Of a DNA stretch of 64,000 nucleotides, positions 28,521 through 38,000 are shown piece after piece. This stretch comes from Planctomycetota bacterium (GTDB lineage Bacteria; Planctomycetota; Planctomycetia; Planctomycetales; Planctomycetaceae). The stretch lies in contig JAQBVJ010000008.1 of assembly GCA_027623235.1 (NCBI GenBank), forward strand, positions 38,353-102,352, written 5' to 3'. Under the pieces are notes generated by a model, which was given only the letters and a program-made list of their open reading frames with translations, was not told where the DNA came from and did no database searches. Position numbers and translations under genes: made by a program. The first letter of the stretch is position 1. Each line of letters starts with the position of its first letter.

Positions 28521-29828
28521 CTACCACTGACTCGCCAGGCTGCCCGTTAAAAGCTGCCCATCAATCACCGACGACGAAACCCGAAGTTCCTGCAGTGAGT
28601 CCAGATACGACAGACTCACCTGCACGTAGGTCTGCTGGGCCGTGAGTGCTGTGAGGTACTTCACCTGCCCCTTCTGGTATCCCTGAGTCACCAGGTCCAG
28701 CGACTTCTTTGCTCGCGGCACCATCCGGCGGCCGTAGCGATCCACCTGTTGCCGAGCGTTCGAGTACCGTCGAAACGCCACGGCCAACCGATCCTGGAGG
28801 TCGAGTTCGATCCGTTGGACTTCTTTACTGGCAGCGACCCAGTCCGCTTCCGCAGCAGCGACATTTCCCTGATTCCGGTCAAAGATCGGGATCGGGATGC
28901 CAAGCTGCACATTCGCGTTGTCACTTCCGCTGATGTTGTTCTTCCGCACGCTGACGAACAAATCAACATTCGGGATCGGCTCCTTTTTCGCCCGACGAAT
29001 GACAATTTCCGCCCGGTCCAGTCGGGCCTGCGCCGCATTCAACTCGGGATTCCCCGCAAGAACAGTCGCACAACAACTGTCCCATTCAAGCTGCGGCAAT
29101 TCGCCAGTCAACTCGCCGGAAGCCGTTGCCATCTGCATTTGAGGCATCCCGACAACGGCTGCCAACCGCCGCCACGCTTCGATCTGCTGGTTTCGAGCGT
29201 TGTCAAAAAGGATTCGGGACTCGTCGGCCCGAATCTCAGCCTGCAGAAGATCGTTGTCAGTGGCGAGCCGACCTTCGAGCAACTTCTCGGTTGATTGAAC
29301 AAGCTCATCGCCGATCCGGGTAAGTGTCTTTGTGAGTTCAACTCGCTTCTGAGCAACCAGAGCGTCATAGAACCGAACCCGCACATCGCTGAGCACTCGC
29401 TGCTCCTGACCATGGAACCGAAAGTGTGCTTCGTCGATCTCCTTCCCGACAATCGCCTGATCGAGTCCCAGCTTTCCAGCGGTGATGAATCGCTGGCTGA
29501 CAAACGCGCCCTGTTGCCCGGCAGTCCCAAGATTTCCAATCTCCGTGGCGTGATATCCCACAACCGGATTCGGATACAGACTCGCCTGAACCTGGCGTCC
29601 TTGAGCCGCCTGCATCCGAGCACTTGCTCTCGCCAGTGTCGGGTTATTCTGGAACGCGATCTGTTCGAGGTCGCCGAGTGTCACGACCTGCTCGCTGCCC
29701 AGTTCGCCGACTGTCGAAGCGGCTGGGGTTGCCACCCAGCCCTGCTGGCCGCCTGACGAGCGATCCTGTGCACTGGCAAGTGCCGGCAACAGAAACAAAA
29801 GGAGAATGACAGGAAAGCGGCAACCCAC
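28521..29828 (-). CDS. TolC-family outer-membrane efflux protein
   Basis: About 435 aa from GTG 29828, chosen so that FPVILLLFLLPALASAQ forms a normal signal peptide and because AAGGA lies about 9 bases upstream; the frame is open to GTG 29924. Two OEP repeats are visible: LGDLEQIAFQNNPTLARASA and a second copy around NPELNAAQARLDRAE, each followed by long coiled segments. PNPVVGY and QLGIPIPIFDRNQGN are typical TolC-family positions. It should form the outer-membrane channel for the adaptor and ABC pump encoded downstream. First gene of the operon. Confidence 0.9.
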   Translation of the reverse strand: MGCRFPVILLLFLLPALASAQDRSSGGQQGWVATPAASTVGELGSEQVVTLGDLEQIAFQNNPTLARASARMQAAQGRQVQASLYPNPVVGYHATEIGNLGTAGQQGAFVSQRFITAGKLGLDQAIVGKEIDEAHFRFHGQEQRVLSDVRVRFYDALVAQKRVELTKTLTRIGDELVQSTEKLLEGRLATDNDLLQAEIRADESRILFDNARNQQIEAWRRLAAVVGMPQMQMATASGELTGELPQLEWDSCCATVLAGNPELNAAQARLDRAEIVIRRAKKEPIPNVDLFVSVRKNNISGSDNANVQLGIPIPIFDRNQGNVAAAEADWVAASKEVQRIELDLQDRLAVAFRRYSNARQQVDRYGRRMVPRAKKSLDLVTQGYQKGQVKYLTALTAQQTYVQVSLSYLDSLQELRVSSSVIDGQLLTGSLASQW

Positions 29829-29976
29829 AACGAGGCATCCTTGCCTTGAGGACAGAACAATTCGATCGACGAATAATGTCGGGCATCCTTGATTGTGTAT
29901 CGGTTCTGCTGACCGCAAAGTCACCTCTAATCATCATGGTCGGTCTCTCTTCCCCAATCGGAAATGTCTGACATAA

Positions 29977-29999
29977 CGCTGTTACAGCGGGTTGCCCGC
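29977..29999. promoter_or_regulatory. Possible operator upstream of the efflux operon
   Basis: CGCTGTTACAGCG (29977-29989) is a perfect palindrome with 6-bp arms. It overlaps GCGGGTTGCCCGC (29987-29999), 5-bp arms with a 3-nt centre. Both lie about 150 bp upstream of the tolC start in the divergent gap 29829-30358. A dimeric repressor site is possible. No regulator gene is adjacent and no clear -35/-10 pair was found. The remainder of this gap shows no gene. Confidence 0.3.
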
Positions 30000-30358
30000 G
30001 GAGTCACCCGACGGTCACATGCGTAACTTCAAAACTCGCGATGGCGGGCCTGCGAATCAACGGGTAGCCTACAAACGGCTTCGGCGCGGTGATCTGAGGG
30101 TGTCAGCCACAGTGGAATCAGGCGTTTGAAAACCGCATCCCGCGTAGCAATCGTTTCGAAAAGCCAGCAGGGCGGAGCCGTCGAATTGCCGTAACCCGTG
30201 TGGAGACTGACTGTTCTGTCGATTGTCGCGAATCCGGTCGGGAGTACTTATTCCGGATTTCGCTCGGCCCGACAGTGTGGCTGTCCCCTGTTTCGATGAG
30301 CCCCCGCTCCGAGGACCTGTGCATTTCGCACGACGACTTTCATCCTGCAGCGTGATTT

Positions 30359-31873
30359 ATGGAAATGCAGCCAGGCAAGGTGTACCTCGTTGGAGCCGGA
30401 CCCGGGGATCCCGGATTGATCTCGCTGCGCGGGGTCGAGTGCCTCCAGAAAGCCGACGTTGTGCTTTATGACGGGCTGGTGAATCCTCTGCTGCTTCGCC
30501 ACGCGAAGGCTCATTGCGAGCGGACCTGCCGACACTCGGCGCCGGGTGGCCGAATCCTCAAGCAGGACGAAATCAATCAGCGACTCGTCGAGGAAGCCTC
30601 GAAGGGGAAGACGGTTGTTCGGCTCAAAGGCGGAGACCCGTTCATCTTCGGGCGAGGTTCCGAAGAAGCAGCGTTCCTCCGCGAGCACGGCATCGAATAT
30701 GAAATTGTGCCCGGCATCACGGCAGCCGTCGCGGCGGGCGAGTATGCCGGGCTCTCTCTGACCCATCGTGATCACGCGGCGATGGTCTCGTTCATCACCG
30801 GTCACGAGTCGCCGGACAAGCCGGCCAGCCAGCTCGATTACCGTCAGCTGGCCGAGCTGCCCGGAACACTCGTCTTCTACATGGGCCTCGACCGGCTGCC
30901 GAAGATTGCGGCGTCTCTGATCGAAAACGGCAAAGCGGAATCAACTCCGGCGGCGGTGGTCAGTCGAGCGACAACGCCTCTTCAGCGGACGGTCGCGGGA
31001 ACGCTGGGTGAGCTGCCGCAACTCGTCGCCGAGGCACAATTACACGCCCCGTCGCTGATCATTGTGGGCGAGTGTGTCCGGCAGCGCGAACAACTCGCGT
31101 GGTTTGAGGATCGGCCACTGCTTGGTCAGCGAGTCGGAATTACGCGGCCGGCTCACCAGGCGGACGAACAGATTGCCCGTTGTATCGAGCTCGGGGCGCA
31201 GCCGGTCCTGATGCCGCTGATCGAGATTACTCCGCCGGACGACTGGTCCGAAGTCGACGCGACGCTCGACCGGATTGCTGAGTTTGACTGGGTCATCTTC
31301 ACGAGTGTCAACGGCGTCTCCGGCTTGCTGGATCGGCACTGGTCGCGCGGAGGAGATGTGCGGCAGTTGGCTCATTTGAAGTTCGCGGCGATCGGTTCGT
31401 CGACTGCGAAGGCGCTGGAGCAACTCCACATTCGGCCCGACGTGATTCCGGAAGAGTTTCGCGCCGAGAGTCTCGCCGCGTCTCTGAGTCCGCTCGTTGA
31501 GGGACAGAAAGTTTTGTGGGCTCGCGCCAGCCGCGGACGCGATGTTTTACCTCGCGAGCTCGCCGCGGCCGGAGCAGATCTCGAACAGCTCGTCGTTTAT
31601 CAGAACCGCGACGTGACGGAACTGGACGCGGAAACAGTCGAGCTGATTGAAGCCGGCGAGCTGACCTGGATCGGACTGAGCAGCCCGTCGATCGCCCGCA
31701 GCCTTGCGGCTTTGCTGCCGGATTCCGCGAAAGCGAGCCTTGGCAAATCGACTCGCCTTGTCGCGATCAGCCCGGTCACGGCGGAAGCGGCCGCGGAGTG
31801 CGGGTTGCCCGTCGCCCTCGTGGCGGACACTTTCACGTGGGACGGCATCCTGTCCGCGATCGCTGCTTCCTGA
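30359..31873 (+). CDS. cobA-hemD: Fused uroporphyrinogen-III methyltransferase / uroporphyrinogen-III synthase
   Basis: 504 aa. Residues about 5-245 are an SAM-dependent uroporphyrinogen-III C-methyltransferase (SUMT): VYLVGAGPGDPGLISLRG, VVLYDGLV, VVRLKGGDPFIFGRG, PGITAAVAAGEYAGLSLTHR and LVFYMGLDRLP. Residues about 255-500 are uroporphyrinogen-III synthase (HemD): LLGQRVGITRPAHQA, FDWVIFTSVNGVSGLL, AAIGSSTAKALE and VYQNRD. The fusion makes uro'gen III and then precorrin-2, feeding siroheme, cobalamin or heme d1. No hemC lies beside it. Start ATG 30359 or ATG 30365. Confidence 0.93.
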   Translation: MEMQPGKVYLVGAGPGDPGLISLRGVECLQKADVVLYDGLVNPLLLRHAKAHCERTCRHSAPGGRILKQDEINQRLVEEASKGKTVVRLKGGDPFIFGRGSEEAAFLREHGIEYEIVPGITAAVAAGEYAGLSLTHRDHAAMVSFITGHESPDKPASQLDYRQLAELPGTLVFYMGLDRLPKIAASLIENGKAESTPAAVVSRATTPLQRTVAGTLGELPQLVAEAQLHAPSLIIVGECVRQREQLAWFEDRPLLGQRVGITRPAHQADEQIARCIELGAQPVLMPLIEITPPDDWSEVDATLDRIAEFDWVIFTSVNGVSGLLDRHWSRGGDVRQLAHLKFAAIGSSTAKALEQLHIRPDVIPEEFRAESLAASLSPLVEGQKVLWARASRGRDVLPRELAAAGADLEQLVVYQNRDVTELDAETVELIEAGELTWIGLSSPSIARSLAALLPDSAKASLGKSTRLVAISPVTAEAAAECGLPVALVADTFTWDGILSAIAAS

Positions 31874-31979
31874 ACCGGATGATTCTCCGGGTGAGTGGAC
31901 TCCGCGGATCCCTGTTCGGCCTCAGCCTAAACCGCTACCCTGGCGAGCTCGAAACCAACCACTCGACGGGAGTTAAACT

Positions 31980-33035
31980 GTGCCGGTTCTTCAGGAAGCG
32001 CAACTGCTGAATTTTGGAGTGAGTCTGCTGGCAGCGGGCGGAGCGAACGAAAATGAAGCCGCGATCGTTGGACGCAGCCTCGTCCAGGCGAATCTGCGAG
32101 GCCACGATTCGCACGGCGTCATGCGGATTCCGTTTTACGTCAAGCAGGTTCAGGACGGAAAACTCAACGCGGGATCCACGCTGCAGGTTGTTCACGAAAC
32201 TTCGGGCACGATCGTTGGCGATGGCAACTGGGGCTTTGGCCAGGTCCTTTCGCGAGACTTGACCGAGCGTCTCATCGAGAAAGCGGGCGAAGCGGGAATC
32301 GCTTCCGGCTCGCTGCGTCAGTCCGCTCACATTGGCCGGCTCGGTGAGTACGCGGAAATGGCCACTGCGAAAAACATGTCCGCGATCATTTGTGCCAACA
32401 CTCACGGAGCCGCTCAACGAGTCGCTCCGGTCGGCGGCAAGCGACCTCGCCTGGGCACGAACCCGCTGTGCATCGGCATGCCCGGCGGAAAGGACGGCCC
32501 GTTCATCCTCGACTTCGGAACGAGTGCGACGGCGGAAGGGAAGGTTCGAGTCAAAAAGATCGCCGGCGAAAAAGTTCCTGACGGCTGGGTGCTCGACCCG
32601 GAGGGAAAACCGACCAACGATCCGAATCAACTTTACGGTGACCCGCCGGGAACGATTCTGCCAATGGGCGGCGATCAGGCTTACAAAGGCTTCGGCCTGT
32701 CGTTCATGATCGAGATGCTGTGCGGAACTCTCTCGGGCGGGCAGTGTGCCTATCCGAACCCGCCGCCACCGATCGGCAATGCGGCCTTCTTTATCGTTAT
32801 CAACCCGCAACAGTACGCCGGGTTTGAGCATCTCAAAACGGAGGTTGAGAATCTGGAGGAGTACGTGCGCAGTGTCCCGCGCATCGACGGAGTTGACGAG
32901 ATTCTTCTCCCCGGCGATCCGGAGCGGCGAGTTCTCGCGGCGCGGCAGCAGTCCGGAATTCCGCTCGACGACGGCAACTGGAACGCGCTGCTGGCGCTCG
33001 CGACGGAACTGGGAGTGACTCCGCCGACTGTCTGA
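31980..33035 (+). CDS. Malate/L-lactate dehydrogenase-family (Ldh_2) oxidoreductase
   Basis: 351 aa from GTG 31980, with GGGAG 7 bases upstream. NAD(P)-dependent oxidoreductase of the type-2 malate/L-lactate/ureidoglycolate family. Signatures are NLRGHDSHGVMRIPFYV, SAHIGRLGEYAEMA, GTNPLCIGMPG, PFILDFGTSATAEGKV and GGDQAYKGFGLSFMIEML, with active-site His in both GHDSH and SAHIG. Substrate cannot be assigned: members act on malate, lactate, sulfolactate, ureidoglycolate or delta-1-piperideine-2-carboxylate. It follows cobA-hemD by 106 bp on the same strand. Confidence 0.9.
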   Translation: MPVLQEAQLLNFGVSLLAAGGANENEAAIVGRSLVQANLRGHDSHGVMRIPFYVKQVQDGKLNAGSTLQVVHETSGTIVGDGNWGFGQVLSRDLTERLIEKAGEAGIASGSLRQSAHIGRLGEYAEMATAKNMSAIICANTHGAAQRVAPVGGKRPRLGTNPLCIGMPGGKDGPFILDFGTSATAEGKVRVKKIAGEKVPDGWVLDPEGKPTNDPNQLYGDPPGTILPMGGDQAYKGFGLSFMIEMLCGTLSGGQCAYPNPPPPIGNAAFFIVINPQQYAGFEHLKTEVENLEEYVRSVPRIDGVDEILLPGDPERRVLAARQQSGIPLDDGNWNALLALATELGVTPPTV

Positions 33036-33097
33036 ATCCAACTCGAAGTTTGTCGTCATCGACCCGACTTGTGGACCTCCTGCAAACCGGAAACGCC

Positions 33098-34312
33098 ATG
33101 AGCAAGAAAACACGATCCGCCATCCTGAACGGCGCACTGTTAGTCGGCGTCGTTGCGGTCGCGGTGTGGCGGAATCCGCTGTTCGTCAACGGGCAGTTGA
33201 CCGGGCTGGCGCTGTTGTTCGGGCTGCTCGGCGTGCTTTTCGTTCTGGAGTGGTTTCGGGAAACAACCTGGGGCCGCTGGGCCGGAGTGCTTGTGACTCT
33301 CGGTGCGGCCGGGACACTTCTCGGACTGGACTTGAACGGAGCGAACGTCGCGCTGGCACTCATTTGCCTGATCAGCCTCATTCGTTACCTCCCCGACGAC
33401 GACGACGACGATGCGCCGATGCGATCGCTCGTGCTGCTGCTGCGCGAGCCGCACTACGTCGAGGGATCAATGATGGCGCGCGTGGCATCCCGAGCCTGGG
33501 GCTGCGAAGTCAACTACGAGAGTGCCGAAGACGACAATGACGACGAAACTCCGCTCGAAGAATCGACTCCGTTTCTGGTCGGTGAGGAACCACCATTTTT
33601 CTGCAGCAAATATCCGGCAATGCTGACTATTCACAGCTTCCCGGCTCCGTACTTCGACGATCCACAAGCCGTTGCCGACGAGGTTCACGAAGTCCGTATT
33701 CGAGCGGCCATTCTTGAGCACACAGCCTGGATTTCCTGCGACCTGATTACCTGGATGGATGACGATTCGGGCGAAGCTCAGGCCGATGTTCTGATCGGTC
33801 AGTTGCTCGCCGAGTTTGCAGACGACAACTGCCTGGCAGTCATCGACCTGCTCGACCAGAGCGTCTACCCGTTTCTCGAAGACGAAACCGAAGCCGCTTT
33901 GCGATCGCCCAACCCCCGCAAGGCCCTCGAAGAACTGCCTTACGATCCGGTTGTCACGATCAGTTCTGACGACCCGGAAATGAAGGCCGCCGTGCAGATC
34001 GCTCGCGACCGCTGGCCGGAATTTGTCGAGGCGTTTGAAAACCGCACCGACAAACAGCACTTTGCGATGAAGGCTCGTTTCGAGGAACACGACTCTGTCG
34101 AGTTCATGTGGGTCACCGTGACTGCGATCGAAGGTGACCACGTACTGGGAGTCCTCGACAGCGACCCGGCCGACGTGAAGTCGCTCCTTTGCGGAGACCG
34201 CGTCCGAGTCACGCTCGACAACCTCAACGACTGGATGTTCGTCGACGGCGACGAGGAACCCGTCGGAGGCTTCACTATCGCGGTGCTCACAAAGCGGCAA
34301 CGCGGCGAGTAG
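33098..34312 (+). CDS. Membrane protein with C-terminal DUF2314 domain
   Basis: 404 aa from ATG 33098, behind GGAAACGCC; a frame extension to 33050 is unlikely. Hydrophobic helices near residues 9-27, 34-51 and 60-90 end in an Asp-rich cytosolic loop (YLPDDDDDDAP). A middle domain (about 110-290) has no family I know. The last 100 residues match DUF2314: HFAMKARFEEHDSVEFMWVT, VTAIEGDHVLGVLDSDPADV, CGDRVRVTLDNLNDWMF and PVGGFTIAVL. DUF2314 has no established activity; it occurs in stand-alone proteins of unknown function. The protein is strongly acidic overall. Confidence 0.8.
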   Translation: MSKKTRSAILNGALLVGVVAVAVWRNPLFVNGQLTGLALLFGLLGVLFVLEWFRETTWGRWAGVLVTLGAAGTLLGLDLNGANVALALICLISLIRYLPDDDDDDAPMRSLVLLLREPHYVEGSMMARVASRAWGCEVNYESAEDDNDDETPLEESTPFLVGEEPPFFCSKYPAMLTIHSFPAPYFDDPQAVADEVHEVRIRAAILEHTAWISCDLITWMDDDSGEAQADVLIGQLLAEFADDNCLAVIDLLDQSVYPFLEDETEAALRSPNPRKALEELPYDPVVTISSDDPEMKAAVQIARDRWPEFVEAFENRTDKQHFAMKARFEEHDSVEFMWVTVTAIEGDHVLGVLDSDPADVKSLLCGDRVRVTLDNLNDWMFVDGDEEPVGGFTIAVLTKRQRGE

Positions 34313-34325
34313 TCTGCGGTCGCAT

Positions 34326-34640
34326 CTAAAGCGAGTCGACTTCTTTGCCGCCCATGAAACGCCGGGCGCCGTGACGAACTGTGAGGATGTAGGCGACATC
34401 CCCGTCGACTGTGTGAAGAATCCGATATCGCCCGAAGAGAAGTTGTCGCACTTCGCGTTCGCTATGCTCGTTTTCGGGGGCAAATCCGAACCGGATTGAC
34501 GGTTCTTCGAGCAGCTTCAAACTGGCTTCGAGCTTTCTTCGCCAGCGGACAGCATTCATCGGAGCGTCCGCCTTGATTCGCAGAAAACTCTCTTCGATGT
34601 CCTGTTCGGCTCGCTGCGAGAACTCAATCTGTAATGCCAT
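34326..34640 (-). CDS. RelE/ParE-family toxin
   Basis: 104 aa from ATG 34640 (MALQIEFSQRAEQDIEESF). The compact beta-alpha-beta fold of RelE/ParE toxins is indicated by the early AEQDIEESFLRIK helix, LLEEPSIRFGFAPENE and the late REVRQLLFGRYRILHTVDGDVAYILTV strands with a basic tip (RHGARRF). The family either cleaves mRNA on ribosomes (RelE) or poisons gyrase (ParE); this one cannot be separated by eye. It overlaps the antitoxin gene by 17 bp, the usual order antitoxin then toxin. Confidence 0.85.
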   Translation of the reverse strand: MALQIEFSQRAEQDIEESFLRIKADAPMNAVRWRRKLEASLKLLEEPSIRFGFAPENEHSEREVRQLLFGRYRILHTVDGDVAYILTVRHGARRFMGGKEVDSL

Positions 34641-34881
34641 GTCGTTTGTCGAATTCGGAAAAGAAATCGGCCACCGGCCGTGTCCGTCCTGCCTCAACGT
34701 CGGCAATGCCTTCTGCGATTGCGAGTAGGGAATGTTGGTATTCCTCGTCCGTTCCGATACCCATCATCTCGCGAAAGACGGGCATCGAAATCAAAACACA
34801 AGGCTCGTCACCGTCGAGTTGGACGATGCCGTTACCCTTGCGAAGTGCCGTTGTCTGGTCAGGGGTGAGAGATGGATTCAT
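34624..34881 (-). CDS. Antitoxin of the RelE/ParE-type pair
   Basis: 85 aa from ATG 34881 (MNPSLTPDQTTALRKGNG); an upstream start at 34938 is less likely. The first half (GIVQLDGDEPCVLISMPVFREMM) is a short beta-helix segment like Phd/YefM-type DNA-binding domains. The second half is a helical, acidic toxin-wrapping tail (LAIAEGIADVEAGRTRPVADFF). Overlap with the toxin gene shows co-translation. Autoregulation of the promoter is expected from the family, but no operator was identified. Confidence 0.75.
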   Translation of the reverse strand: MNPSLTPDQTTALRKGNGIVQLDGDEPCVLISMPVFREMMGIGTDEEYQHSLLAIAEGIADVEAGRTRPVADFFSEFDKRHGITD

Positions 34882-35077
34882 GGCTTCAAGCGTAAACAGA
34901 ACCGCTGCAGGATGCGACGGAAAAGTTGATGCCAACATGCTGACGTGGACGGTGTCGCCGGCTGGCGTACAATGTCAGCCCGCCTCGGACTGGCTGAACT
35001 CAACTGCACAGTCTCGCAGACCGGCCTCGCAGCCAGACCGTTTTTCTCACATGAAACTCACCGATGGAGTGCAGACG

Positions 35078-38000
35078 ATGAACCGTTTTGCATTGCTCGC
35101 CGTCTCGCTTTCTGCGATCTCCCTTGTGGCTTCGGGCCGTTCCGCACGCAGTGAGGACGACTCGATCGATTTCAGCCGGGACATTCGACCGATCCTGTCT
35201 AATAACTGCTTCGCCTGCCACGGACCGGACGAGAAGCAGCGCAAAGGCGGCTTTCGGCTCGATGAGAAAACGTCCGCGCTGGGCAAGGGCGAGTCCGGTG
35301 AGCCGGTCATCGTTCCGGGGAAAGCTGAGGCGAGTGAACTCGTCGCGAGAATTCTGTCGGACGATCCTGACCTGAGGATGCCGCCGGCCGCCTCGAACAA
35401 GCACCTCACGCGGGAACAAATCGAGCTCCTCAAAAAGTGGGTTGCCACCGGAGCCGACTGGCAGGAGCACTGGGCATTCGTCGCACCGAAGGAACCCGCG
35501 AAACCGAAACTCTCAAATCCGGACTGGGTGCGAAATCCGATTGACTGGTTCATTCTGAAGAAGCTCGAACAGTCAAAGCTCGCGCCATCCCGGGAGACGA
35601 CTCGCGAGACACTCATCCGGCGAGTGACGTTCGACCTCTCCGGCCTTCCACCGACGCTCGCTGAAGTCGACGCGTTCCTGAAGGACGACTCGCCGCAGGC
35701 CTATGAAAAACTTGTGGACCGCCTGCTCACGTCGCCGGCCTTCGGTGAGCACATGGCCCGCTTCTGGCTCGACGCCGCACGGTACGGAGATACGCACGGG
35801 CTGCACCTGGACAACTACCGCGAAATGTGGGCTTACCGCGACTGGGTCGTCAACGCGTTTAACTCGGGCAAGCCTTACAACGAGTTCATCATCGAGCAGC
35901 TCGCCGGTGACCTCATCCCCAACGCGACCGATGATCAGCTCATCGCGACAGGCTTCAACCGCTGCCATGTGACGACCGGCGAGGGCGGCTCGATCCAGGA
36001 TGAGGTTTACGTACGAAACGTCGTCGACCGAGTCGTGACGACGGGGACAGTCTTCATGGGGATGACCTTTGACTGCACGCGCTGCCACGACCACAAGTAC
36101 GACCCGTTCACGCAGAAAGATTTTTATTCGATGTTCGCCTTTTTCAATTCCATCGACGGCAACGCGATGGACGGAAACAAGAAGGACCACGCGCCGGCGC
36201 TGAAGGTGTTTACAAACGATCAGAAGCAGAGAATCAGCGATCTTGAGAAGCAGATCGACGCGACTCAGCAGGACATCCAGAGTGCGCTGGCCAGTTTCAA
36301 GTACGTCGAACCGGAAAACCCGACCGAACTGAAACTCAGTGAGCCCACGGAATTCGTCTGGGTCGACGACGCGGTTCCAGCGGGAGCGAACGCGCAGGGG
36401 GACACTCCGTGGAAGTTCGTGTCCGAGCCGAAACCAGTCAGCGGCAAGACAGCGTCGACTCGGACGGCAACAGGACGCAGTCAGCATTTCTTCGACAAAT
36501 CACCGGAGACGCTCAAGATTGCCGAAGGCGACGTCTTTTTCTGTTACGTGTACCTCGATCCGAAAAACCCGCCAAAGGAAATCATGCTGCAGTGGAACGA
36601 CGGTAACTGGGAGCACCGTGCCAGGTGGGGCGGCAATCAGATTCCGTGGGGCAAAGACAATTCTCCGAGCCGCATCAACAAAGGTGATCTGCCGAAAGCT
36701 GGCGAATGGGTGCGTCTGGAAGTTCCAGCGAAGGACGTCGGACTGAACGCGGGCGCTCAGGTCAACGGCTGGGCTTTCACTCAATTTGACGGAACAGTCC
36801 ACTGGGACAAAGCCGGCGTCGTGAGCTCGGCCAACCAGAAACCGCTGTATGACTCGCTGGTGCTCTGGGACCGTAATCAGAAAGCGGCCAATGGCGGATC
36901 GCTGCCGGCAGACGTGAAGGCGATCGTGCTGCTTGAAGCGGAAAAACGAAACGCAGACCAGAAGAAACAACTGCAGGACTACTTTGTCGAGCACGTTTTC
37001 GTCGGCTCTCGTGACCAGTTCGGGACGAAACACAAAATGATCGCTGATTCTCAAACGCAACTCGCCGCTGTTCGAAATGCCGCCGCGACGACACTTGTCT
37101 TCCGCGAGAAGGCCGAGTCGAATCCTTCGTTCATGCTCACCCGCGGCGAGTACGACAAGCGGGGGGAACAGGTCGCTCGCGGTACGCCGAGTGTGCTGCC
37201 GCCGATGCCGAAAGACGCGCCGCTCAATCGGCTGGGTTTCGCCCAATGGCTGACGGACCCGTCACACCCGCTGACCGCTCGCGTCACGGTGAATCGACTG
37301 TGGCAGCAGATGTTCGGAGTCGGTCTGGTAAAGACTTCGGAGGATTTCGGGTCACAGGGAGAACCGCCGAGTCATCCTCAATTGCTCGACTGGCTGGCCG
37401 TGACGTTCCAGGCCGACGGCTGGAACGTCAAGAAAATGATGAAGCGGATTGTGATGTCGGCAACTTATCGGCAGTCGTCAACGGTGACACCGGCACTCAC
37501 TGAAAGAGACCCGGAGAATCGGCTGCTCGCGCGCGGCCCGAGATTTCGGCTCGATGCCGAGATGCTTCGCGACCAGGCACTCGACATCAGCGGACTCTTG
37601 AACCGCAAGATGGGCGGGCCGAGTGTCAAACCGCCGCAACCGGACGGCCTCTGGTTCGCGGTTGGGTACAGCGGATCCGACACGGTTCGATTCAAAGCGG
37701 ACACCGGTTCAGACAAAGTCCATCGTCGCACCCTCTACACGTTTATTAAGAAGACCGCGCCGCCGCCGCAGATGTCGATCATTGACGCCCCGTCGCGCGA
37801 GGCCTGCGCTGTCCGGCGGGAAAGAACCAACACGCCGCTGCTGGCTCTCCTGTTGTTGAACGATCCGCAGTACTTTGAGTGTGCCCGGATGCTGGCCGAG
37901 CGGACGCTGAGAGAGGGCGGTCAGGCACCGAAGGACCGGCTGCAGTTTATTTTTCGCCTCTCGGCCGGACGACTGCCGTCCGATTCGGAATTGAATGAGC

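Noticed and set aside
33467..34483. 338-codon ORF antisense to the DUF2314 gene
   Set aside because: Shadow ORF with no recognisable domain; the + strand protein matches DUF2314.
34634..35077. 148-residue N-terminal extension of the DUF1549/1553 protein
   Set aside because: It crosses the antitoxin gene antisense; the signal peptide and ribosome-binding site support ATG 35078.
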